From Dehalococcoidia bacterium (GTDB lineage: Bacteria; Chloroflexota; Dehalococcoidia; JAUSJJ01): a DNA stretch of 5,101 nt. Positions 1 through 5,101 of the stretch are shown one piece after another; the stretch's first letter is position 1; every line of letters begins with the position of its first letter. The notes beneath the pieces were generated by a model that did not search any database, had not been told where the DNA came from, and saw only the letters and a list, made by a program, of their open reading frames with translations. Location: positions 1 through 5,101 of the forward strand of contig JAUSJJ010000010.1 in assembly GCA_030647705.1 (NCBI GenBank), in the 5' to 3' direction. A program made the translations under genes and the position numbers.

Positions 1-788
1 GGAGGTACGCGCCGGTCAACGCCGGCGCTCAGGTGCAGGTTGCCAAGGTCCCCGGCAGCGTTAACGTGCGCACGCAGCGGTTGTTGTTGCTGCCGATGTC
101 TCTCGATGTTACAGGCAGGGTGCAGTCCCCGCTGGGGCCGCTCAAGGGCGCCCTGTTGACAGTCCGGCTGGGCGACTGGGAGTCGACCGCCCGCAGCGAC
201 GCAGACGGCAGGTTCTCCGCGCACCTGGACACGGGTTTGAGCCTGACCCTGTTCGGCGCCCAGCAGCTATCAGTGGTAGCCAATCCGGAAGAACCCTGGC
301 ACGAAACCAGTTCCGCAATAGTGAACATGATGGTCATAAACCCGGTGAACATAGGGGGATTGGTGCTGGCCGTGGTCGCTCTGGCCTTGTATGGGGTCCG
401 TTGGATGAAGAGGAGGCCGGTGTATGCGGTTGCGCCAGTGGCCCGGTCTGCTCCAGCCATGATGAACAAGGAGTCTCCTCAGAGGCCGCTACTGGCGCCG
501 CAGGAGATGGCCGTTGGCCCCAGGGCCGTGCTTCTAGCAGTGTACAAAGACGTTCTTCGGCTGGTCCAGAGCATGACCGCGGTGGCCCTTGGCCCCAACC
601 GCACGTTGAGGGAATTCGCTCAGGAGTGCGGGCCACGGTTGGGCCCTCTGGCTGGTCCCTTCCGGGAGCTCACTCTGATGATGGAAAAACTACTCTATTC
701 GAGACACGGCGCAGAGGAGAGCGAAGCTGCCAGCGGCGCCGAACTGGGCCGGACACTGAAAGAAGGACTCGAACGTGAAGGCAGTTAA
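1..788 (+). CDS. Membrane-anchored protein with C-terminal DUF4129-like domain (5' partial)
   Basis: The reading frame is open from the left edge (first full codon at 3) to TAA at 786-788, showing 261 residues; the true start lies upstream. A GTG at 33 is in frame, but the codons before it read through, so it need not be the start. Nucleotides about 95-330 encode a beta-rich segment containing SDADGRF, as in carboxypeptidase-regulatory or Ig-like domains. One membrane helix follows (about 351-407, GGLVLAVVALALYG) with a basic WMKRRP stop-transfer end. After a Pro/Ala-rich linker, nucleotides about 510-722 resemble DUF4129: an AVLLAVYKDVLRLV helix, then TLREFAQECG and a closing LYSRHG. I infer an outside beta domain and a cytoplasmic DUF4129 tail. 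In the TgpA type of transglutaminase, DUF4129 follows a transglutaminase core; none is visible here, though it could lie upstream. The gene overlaps the next by 14 bases, indicating an operon. The exact function is unknown. Confidence 0.8.
   Translation, partial: RYAPVNAGAQVQVAKVPGSVNVRTQRLLLLPMSLDVTGRVQSPLGPLKGALLTVRLGDWESTARSDADGRFSAHLDTGLSLTLFGAQQLSVVANPEEPWHETSSAIVNMMVINPVNIGGLVLAVVALALYGVRWMKRRPVYAVAPVARSAPAMMNKESPQRPLLAPQEMAVGPRAVLLAVYKDVLRLVQSMTAVALGPNRTLREFAQECGPRLGPLAGPFRELTLMMEKLLYSRHGAEESEAASGAELGRTLKEGLEREGS
763..767 (+). promoter_or_regulatory. Ribosome binding site for the DUF4350 gene
   Basis: AAGGA lies 7 bases upstream of the GTG at 775, inside the end of the preceding gene. 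It supports this GTG as the start and implies that the two genes are translated in a coupled way. Confidence 0.65.
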
Positions 789-1680
789 CCTGGTAGCTCT
801 AACGCTGGCAGCAGTCCTCTTGGTGTCCTGGATGAGCGTTGCTTTCTACCCTTCCATCCGGGACTTCATAGACGCCAACCCATTCTGGAATGGCCTTCGC
901 GACTTCGACAGCCGATTCGGCGCCGAGTCGATAGATGACCTGAATGAAGTGACGGGACGAACCGAGGGAGACGTGCTCGTGGTGATCCCCTACCTTCCCT
1001 ATCAGCCCCACGAATTGGACATAGTCGCGGACTTCGTCACCGGCGGCGGGACGCTGTTGCTCATGGACGACTACGGATACGGCAATCAGGTTCTTGAGCG
1101 ACTCGGGCTGGACATGAGCTTCGATGGCGCCCCGCTTCTTGACCCCTACTTGTGCTATCGCAACCAGTGGCTGCCCCTGGCTACTGACATCGCCGATGGT
1201 TTGAGGGAAAGCGGCGTGCAACAATTGACGATGGACCGCGCCACCGGCTTGCACGTTTCCGGCCCGTACGAAGTCCTTGCACGGTCTTCTGATACCTCCT
1301 ATCTGGACAGGGACGCCAGCGGATCGTGGGACAACGATGAGCCGGAAGGGCCGTTTGCCGTAGCCGTCCGGGCGCGTTCGGGCAGGGGCGAAGTCATCGC
1401 GGTGTCAGACCCCAGTATCCTGATCAACAGCATGGTGAACCGGGGTGACAACAGTCTCTTCCTGGAGCAGGTTATCTTGTCCGATAGACAGAACCCTCGC
1501 ATATACGTTGACACTTCTCACCTGCCCAAGGCGCCTCTCGACCGCGCCAAGCAAGCCTGGCAGGTAGCCCGTCAGCGCATGGGCGCGCCGTATGCCCAGA
1601 TACTGCTGGTCGGCGCTGTGCTGGCCATAGCCTGGATGCCGTTCCGAAGCAAAGGAGGTAAGATTGAGCGCAAACGCTGA
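775..1680 (+). CDS. DUF4350 domain-containing membrane protein
   Basis: A 301-residue protein starting at GTG, chosen for the AAGGA 7 bases upstream and the 14-base overlap with the previous gene. Residues about 5-25 form an N-terminal membrane helix or uncleaved signal anchor, and residues about 272-290 (YAQILLVGAVLAIAWMPF) a C-terminal helix followed by a basic tail. The region between matches the DUF4350 pattern. It has GDVLVVIPYLPY (65-76), ADFVTGGGTLLLMDDYGYGN (85-104), then LERLGL, and later AVSDPSILINSM (209-220) with DNSLFLEQVI (225-234). This is the GATase-like fold also seen in GldG-type proteins, where it usually lacks catalytic residues; I see no convincing nucleophile motif here. 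DUF4350 genes recur beside MoxR, DUF58 and DUF4129 genes, so an accessory or client-binding part of that membrane complex is a reasonable inference. The biochemical role is unknown. The last 17 bases overlap the MoxR gene. Confidence 0.85.
   Translation: MKAVNLVALTLAAVLLVSWMSVAFYPSIRDFIDANPFWNGLRDFDSRFGAESIDDLNEVTGRTEGDVLVVIPYLPYQPHELDIVADFVTGGGTLLLMDDYGYGNQVLERLGLDMSFDGAPLLDPYLCYRNQWLPLATDIADGLRESGVQQLTMDRATGLHVSGPYEVLARSSDTSYLDRDASGSWDNDEPEGPFAVAVRARSGRGEVIAVSDPSILINSMVNRGDNSLFLEQVILSDRQNPRIYVDTSHLPKAPLDRAKQAWQVARQRMGAPYAQILLVGAVLAIAWMPFRSKGGKIERKR
1651..1658 (+). promoter_or_regulatory. Strong ribosome binding site deciding the TTG start of moxR
   Basis: AAAGGAGG, a near-perfect Shine-Dalgarno sequence, ends 5 bases before TTG at 1664 and lies inside the 3' end of the DUF4350 gene. 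It is the best ribosome binding site in the window and justifies a TTG start over any downstream ATG. The ATPase may therefore be made in greater amount than its neighbours; that is inference. Confidence 0.8.
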
Positions 1681-2614
1681 GAATATCCGCCAACTACCCA
1701 TCAGGATAATGGAGGAAGTCTCCAAGGTCATCATTGGCAAGCAGGACCTGAAGGAGGCTTTGCTGGTAGCGCTGCTTGCCGGCGGCCACGTTCTGATCGA
1801 GGGCCTTCCCGGCACGGCCAAGACGAAGCTGGCTGAGACCTTCGCGACCGTCATCGGCGGCAAGTTCAAGCGAGTGCAACTCACGCCGGACATGATGCCC
1901 ACCGACATCACCGGATTTTACATATACTCCAGCGATGGCGCCTCTCGCTTCGTTCCGGGCCCTATCTTCGGCAACGTGGTGCTGGCCGACGAACTGAACC
2001 GGACTACGCCGAAGACGCAATCGGCATTGCTGGAGGCCATGGGTGAGGGCCATGTGACGATCGAGGGTGTGACTCACGATCTGCCAAGGCCGTTCATGGT
2101 CATAGCCACCCAACTCGAGGCGGGCGCCGAGGGCACCTATCCACTGACCGACGTGCAGTTGGACCGGTTCCTGGTCAGGGATCTCAGCCGCTACCCCAGC
2201 CGCGAGGAGGAGAAAAGGGTGGTGAGCCAGATCGACTTCCTGGACCAGCCTTCGCTCTCGACTGTAGCCGGCGCACTTGACATCGAACGTCTGCAGAAGC
2301 TGACCAGGCAAGTCCATGTTTCTGAGGCCGTCCTGGAATACATGCTGGACATCGTCGATGCCTTGCGAGGGGACACCGACCTGTCTCAAGGCCCGGGCCC
2401 AAGGGGTTCTATCGGCTACTACAAATGCTGCCGCGCATGGGCCTTGCTGGAAGGACGCGACTACGTCATCCCCGACGATGTCAAGCACATGACCAAGCTG
2501 GTATTAACCCATCGCCTGCACGTCAAGCCCGAGGCCGAAATGGACGGCATCACTCCCACGCTGGTCATGGAGAAGGTGCTCTCCCAGGTGGCGGTGCCCA
2601 AGATGGAAGCATGA
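1664..2614 (+). CDS. MoxR family AAA+ ATPase
   Basis: A complete 316-residue MoxR-type ATPase of normal family length, starting at TTG behind AAAGGAGG. Walker A is GLPGTAKT (47-54), with alanine before the lysine as in many MoxR proteins. Walker B is NVVLADELNR (104-113; D109, E110). The family block EGTYPLTDVQLDRFL (156-170) includes the conserved arginine R168. The lid carries the sensor-2 arginine in GPRG (R247), then WALLEGRDYVIPDDV (259-273) and the THRL element. The expected ATQNP sensor-1 motif reads ATQLE here, so the usual asparagine is Leu151; the rest of the ATPase core looks intact. MoxR proteins are cytoplasmic ATPases that act with VWA-containing partners as chaperones maturing enzymes or complexes. 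The DUF58 gene overlapping its stop (ATGA) is the obvious partner. The physiological client cannot be told from the sequence. Confidence 0.95.
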   Translation: MSANAENIRQLPIRIMEEVSKVIIGKQDLKEALLVALLAGGHVLIEGLPGTAKTKLAETFATVIGGKFKRVQLTPDMMPTDITGFYIYSSDGASRFVPGPIFGNVVLADELNRTTPKTQSALLEAMGEGHVTIEGVTHDLPRPFMVIATQLEAGAEGTYPLTDVQLDRFLVRDLSRYPSREEEKRVVSQIDFLDQPSLSTVAGALDIERLQKLTRQVHVSEAVLEYMLDIVDALRGDTDLSQGPGPRGSIGYYKCCRAWALLEGRDYVIPDDVKHMTKLVLTHRLHVKPEAEMDGITPTLVMEKVLSQVAVPKMEA

Positions 2615-4173
2615 ATAGGCTCGGCGGTCTCCCCCTTTTCTCCAGGGCCTATCCGGCGCTAGCGCTGGTTGTGGCGGCGGTGTTGCTCTCGCCGGCATAC
2701 CTTGCCGTGTCCTTGCCGATTCTGGCGCTCTACATCTACCTGGAGTTGAGATGGGATGGAAGCCGGGCTACGATATTGATGGCCTTGTTCCTGGCGTTTT
2801 CTCTGCCTCTCCTGTTCAAGCCGGTGGTCGGCGCCTGGTTCAGTGTGCTGCTGGCTCTGCCTGTGGTCGCGTTGCTCGACTCCAACCTGAGACGGTACGC
2901 TTTGAGGCAGGAGTTCTCGCCGGGGGTCAAAGGCCACCGCCCCACCCGTCTCTGTCTTTCTCTGGCGCTCTGCCTCATGGCCGTGGGGTTTGTTGCCTGG
3001 GCGCTTGGCAGTTGGAACCTGCTGGCGAGCTGTGCGGTTGTTGCTGGCTACGTCGGCGGAGTGGCAGGCTGGGGACTACGCGAGGCCTCCAGGATGCCTA
3101 TACGCGCGGACGTGATGACACACAAGGCGGTGGCAGGGCAGCCCGCCACCGCAGCCGTCAAGCTGCGCAAGCTCTCCCGTATGTCCGGGCAGCTTCGTCT
3201 GTCCTCGCCTCATCCCTGGCTCAGCATCCGACCCTCCTGGTTCGTCGCGGACGGGCAGTCGGCGGAGATAGAGCTCTCGTTCACTCCCCCGTTCTCCGGC
3301 CCAACCGCTCTGGCGTCGAGGGTTGCTTTCATGGACTCCTGGGGGCTGGTGCAGACGGACTTTGAGCTTACGGTGGCAGAGGTCTTCGTCATCCCCAGGG
3401 CAAGATACGCCGAATGGCTGGCACGGCGGTACCTGAAAATGAGCCGCTCCGGCAGCCGTGAGACGATGACCTCGGCGGCTGCGGCTCAGCGCACGACCAA
3501 GAGGGGAGTCGAGTTCTACGGCGTCCGGACATATCAACCCGGAGATAGCGCTAAGACCATCGACTGGAAGCACACCCTGAAGCTGCACCAGATGGTCGTC
3601 CGGGAGTTCCTGGACAGCGGCGTGGAATCCGCTATTCTGTTGGTCAACCTCTGCGTTTCCGACGAGGAAGACGGAGACAAGCTTGCCTACAGTCTTATCA
3701 TGACTGCCCTGACCCTGTCCAGGGAGAGCATCCCATCTGTAGTGGCCGCGTACGATCACCGTGGGGTCGTGCTGAACAGCCGTCTTCTCGATCCCAGTCA
3801 GGCCTTGCTCCAGGCGCTGAGCCTGACCAAGCAGATCCGGATATCCCTCAGCCCGCAACGATACCTCCAGGCGCCGGACGTGGCCAGACTCAGGGCGAAT
3901 ATCCACCGGCTGAACGAATCGAAACGCAGCGCCGGCGTCAGGTTGGCGGAGCTGTTGCAATTGGAGTACGCAGCTCTGGGCAAGGCGGCGCAGTCGAACC
4001 CGGCGACCCAGGCGCTGACTGCAGCCTTGAGCGTGGGGCGCGCCAGGGCCAACGTCTTGATCGTTTCCAGGCACAACCATGATGCCGAGGCCCTGGCATT
4101 CGCCAGGCACAGCTTGACCGAGCGTGGGTACCGCGTAATGACGCCTGAGGCGGGCAAACGGGGCGTGAATTAG
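2611..4173 (+). CDS. DUF58 domain-containing membrane protein
   Basis: A 520-residue protein. The ATG at 2611 overlaps the MoxR stop as ATGA, so translation probably restarts there. The frame stays open upstream to 2425, but that stretch is MoxR coding sequence and would add a membrane-incompatible leader. Residues about 13-155 hold hydrophobic segments in three pairs (about 13-45, 52-90 and 112-155), suggesting up to six membrane helices, more than the usual two of DUF58 proteins. A beta-rich region follows (about 165-258; SPHPWLSIRPSWF at 199-211). The DUF58 signature is clear at 299-333: GVEFYGVRTYQPGD, then IDWKHT and VVREF. The VWA-like part follows, but its DxSxS position reads NLCVS (346-350). 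DUF58 proteins are encoded beside MoxR and probably present the VWA-like domain to it on the cytoplasmic side. The role is otherwise unknown. It is the last gene of the operon; a 278-base gap follows. Confidence 0.93.
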   Translation: MNRLGGLPLFSRAYPALALVVAAVLLSPAYLAVSLPILALYIYLELRWDGSRATILMALFLAFSLPLLFKPVVGAWFSVLLALPVVALLDSNLRRYALRQEFSPGVKGHRPTRLCLSLALCLMAVGFVAWALGSWNLLASCAVVAGYVGGVAGWGLREASRMPIRADVMTHKAVAGQPATAAVKLRKLSRMSGQLRLSSPHPWLSIRPSWFVADGQSAEIELSFTPPFSGPTALASRVAFMDSWGLVQTDFELTVAEVFVIPRARYAEWLARRYLKMSRSGSRETMTSAAAAQRTTKRGVEFYGVRTYQPGDSAKTIDWKHTLKLHQMVVREFLDSGVESAILLVNLCVSDEEDGDKLAYSLIMTALTLSRESIPSVVAAYDHRGVVLNSRLLDPSQALLQALSLTKQIRISLSPQRYLQAPDVARLRANIHRLNESKRSAGVRLAELLQLEYAALGKAAQSNPATQALTAALSVGRARANVLIVSRHNHDAEALAFARHSLTERGYRVMTPEAGKRGVN

Positions 4174-4227
4174 CGGCCTCGCGCCGACCACCGAGCGGTT
4201 CCCCGTGTATTTCCTTTCTGTCGCCAT

Positions 4228-4256
4228 TTGACAAGAGGCGAAAAACGAGCTAGACT
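4228..4256 (+). promoter_or_regulatory. Sigma-70-type promoter for the nucleotidyltransferase gene
   Basis: TTGACA (4228-4233) matches the -35 consensus fully. A 17-base spacer, the optimal length, leads to TAGACT (4251-4256), which matches the -10 consensus at four of six positions including the key first, second and last bases. It lies in a non-coding gap pointing at the next gene, with transcription expected to begin near 4262-4264. That would give a leader of about 190 bases. Confidence 0.75.
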
Positions 4257-4280
4257 GCGTCACTGCGAAGTTACCGCAGT
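4254..4280 (+). repeat. ACTGCG repeat cluster at -10 element and transcription start
   Basis: ACTGCG occurs twice in direct orientation (4254-4259 and 4262-4267, spaced by TC) and once inverted as CGCAGT (4275-4280). The first copy overlaps the last three bases of the -10 element. The second copy and the inverted copy form a perfect 6-bp stem with a 7-base loop at the predicted 5' end of the transcript. It could be an operator for a repressor, a stabilising 5' RNA hairpin, or chance. The repeats are directly visible; the function is inference. Confidence 0.45.
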
Positions 4281-4451
4281 AGATGTCTTGGATTACATCA
4301 GAAAGATTCTCACGTTTTCGGATGCCGTGTTCGCTGGCGCTTCTTCCCGGCTACCGTCGCGGGGCGGGTATGTGGGGCCTCGGAGTCACCCCATCACAAT
4401 GGCTGACAGCAATGCCGATAACATCTGAGTTTGTCCGATATGCTTGACGGA

Positions 4452-5101
4452 ATGCAGGTTGCCATCATCGCCGGAGGACTGGCAACGCGGCTGGGTGGTC
4501 TGACCAAGGACCAGCCGAAGTCCCTGATCCGGGTCTTGGGCAGGCCGTTTCTGGAATACCAGCTAGAGTCCCTGCGCAGAGGCGGAGTAAGAGACGTCGT
4601 GCTCTGCACGGGCCACCTGGGAGACCAGATCGAAAGCTACTTCGGCGCCGGCAAGAAGTTTGGAGTCAACATAACATACAGCCGCGAGCGGCAGTTGCTG
4701 GGCACGGCCGGCGCCCTTAAAAACGCACAGCCGCTCCTTTCCGATCAGTTCTTCACGCTTTATGGCGATTCCTACGTCTTCATGGACTACCGGGCCGCCA
4801 TGGCCCGCTTCTCCGCCTCGGGTGCTTTGGCCCTCATGACCGTCTACAAGAACAACGACCTGTACGATAGAAGCAATACTGCCGTGGACGGTGGCCTGGT
4901 GACGAAGTACAGCAAGCGTGAGCGAACCAAAGATATGGTGTACATCGATTACGGCGTCAACCTGTTCAAGAAGGCCGTCCTGGATATGGTTCCGCAGGAT
5001 GAACCGTGTTCCCTTGAAGACCTCCACCAGCGTTTGATAGAGAGAAAAGAGCTTGCCGCCCTGGAGATTGGGGAACGCTTCTTTGAGATTGGCTCTCTTC
5101 A
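4452..5101 (+). CDS. Sugar-phosphate nucleotidyltransferase (3' partial)
   Basis: The frame stays open from an in-frame stop at 4419-4421 to the window edge, giving 216 full codons from ATG 4452. ATG 4440 is in the same frame and equally possible, adding MLDG. I prefer 4452 because the protein then begins MQVAIIAGG, as family members do. Neither start has a good ribosome binding site. The nucleotide-binding signature AGGLATRLGGLTKDQPK is at residues 7-23, followed by LGRPFLEYQ, GTAGAL (84-89) and YGDSY (104-108), with D106 the expected metal-binding aspartate. YIDYGVNLF and RFFEIGS lie near the end, where members of about 230-240 residues are nearly complete. Such enzymes join a sugar 1-phosphate to an NTP, releasing pyrophosphate, in the cytoplasm. 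The pattern is close to HddC/RmlA-like transferases, but sugar and nucleotide cannot be decided. It has its own promoter and probably opens a glycan or nucleotide-sugar operon. Confidence 0.92.
   Translation, partial: MQVAIIAGGLATRLGGLTKDQPKSLIRVLGRPFLEYQLESLRRGGVRDVVLCTGHLGDQIESYFGAGKKFGVNITYSRERQLLGTAGALKNAQPLLSDQFFTLYGDSYVFMDYRAAMARFSASGALALMTVYKNNDLYDRSNTAVDGGLVTKYSKRERTKDMVYIDYGVNLFKKAVLDMVPQDEPCSLEDLHQRLIERKELAALEIGERFFEIGSL

Larger units (their letters stand above)
4174..4451 (+). other. Intergenic region with promoter and long leader
   Basis: This 278-base gap separates the MoxR operon from the nucleotidyltransferase gene. The first 54 bases hold no convincing terminator: CGGC/GCCG at 4174-4186 could form only a 4-bp stem with no T-run behind it. 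A promoter lies at 4228-4256. Beyond it the leader can form short hairpins: ACTGCG/CGCAGT (4262-4280), GATGT/ACATC (4282-4299) and TGGGG/CCCCA (4373-4393). I recognise no riboswitch or RNA family. An ATG-started frame of 54 codons (4283-4447) has no ribosome binding site or recognisable protein features. Confidence 0.6.

Noticed and set aside
1..35. GGAGGT at 1-6 as a ribosome binding site for GTG 33
   Set aside because: The spacing of 26 bases is far too long, and the frame is open through it, so the sequence is more likely coding.
156..184. TTGACA at 156-161 as an internal promoter
   Set aside because: No -10-like hexamer follows at 16-18 bases; the region is GC-rich coding sequence.
1694..2488. 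Minus-strand open frame of 264 codons opposite moxR
   Set aside because: It is the complement of a well-conserved ATPase gene and shows no domain or ribosome binding site of its own.
2425..2610. Extended N-terminus of the DUF58 gene from an upstream ATG
   Set aside because: The extra 62 codons are out-of-frame MoxR coding sequence and look unnatural; the ATGA overlap at 2611 gives a normal start.
4174..4227. Possible intrinsic terminator after the DUF58 gene
   Set aside because: Only a 4-bp CGGC/GCCG stem is present, and the later T-rich stretch around 4208-4229 is not attached to a hairpin.
3076..4263. Long minus-strand open frame of 395 codons opposite the DUF58 gene
   Set aside because: It lies opposite a clearly recognisable DUF58 gene; its protein is rich in Arg, Gln, Gly and His with no family motif. 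GC-rich coding DNA commonly produces such shadows.
4228..4428. 66-codon frame starting at TTG 4228
   Set aside because: Its start codon is the -35 box of the promoter, it has no ribosome binding site and the product has no recognisable feature.
4283..4447. 54-codon ATG frame ending 4 bases before ATG 4452, a possible leader peptide
   Set aside because: The position is suggestive of coupling, but there is no Shine-Dalgarno sequence, no membrane or signal segment and no biased composition; not enough to call a gene.

Overview
The window comes from a GC-rich bacterial chromosome, roughly 60% G+C by eye, with GTG and TTG start codons, Shine-Dalgarno sites and a sigma-70-type promoter. Gene content and style suggest an environmental lineage such as Chloroflexota. 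That placement is a guess; nothing here fixes the taxon. No RNA gene, mobile element, CRISPR array or attachment site is visible.

Positions 1-4173 hold four tightly packed plus-strand genes. First is the 3' part of a membrane-anchored protein with an extracytoplasmic beta-type domain, one membrane helix and a C-terminal DUF4129-like domain. It is followed by a DUF4350-type protein with a membrane helix at each end, a MoxR-family AAA+ ATPase, and a DUF58 membrane protein with a VWA-like region. Successive genes overlap by 14, 17 and 4 bases, so they almost certainly form one translationally coupled operon whose promoter lies upstream of the window. This is the widespread MoxR/DUF58/DUF4129 association, thought to be a chaperone or assembly system at the membrane; its client is unknown. 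Two canonical residues are replaced in otherwise intact proteins: the MoxR sensor-1 asparagine and the DUF58 MIDAS-type aspartate.

Positions 4174-4451 are a non-coding gap. It contains a strong-looking promoter (TTGACA, 17-base spacer, TAGACT) with a small repeat cluster at the -10 element and predicted transcription start, followed by a leader of about 190 bases.

Positions 4452-5101 hold the 5' part of a sugar-phosphate nucleotidyltransferase. It has its own promoter and probably opens a separate unit for nucleotide-sugar or surface-glycan synthesis. It continues past the window edge.

The window is mostly a conventional example of a known but poorly understood gene cluster. I do not see convincing evidence of a wholly new system. 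The residue substitutions and the promoter-repeat architecture are the points most worth checking.
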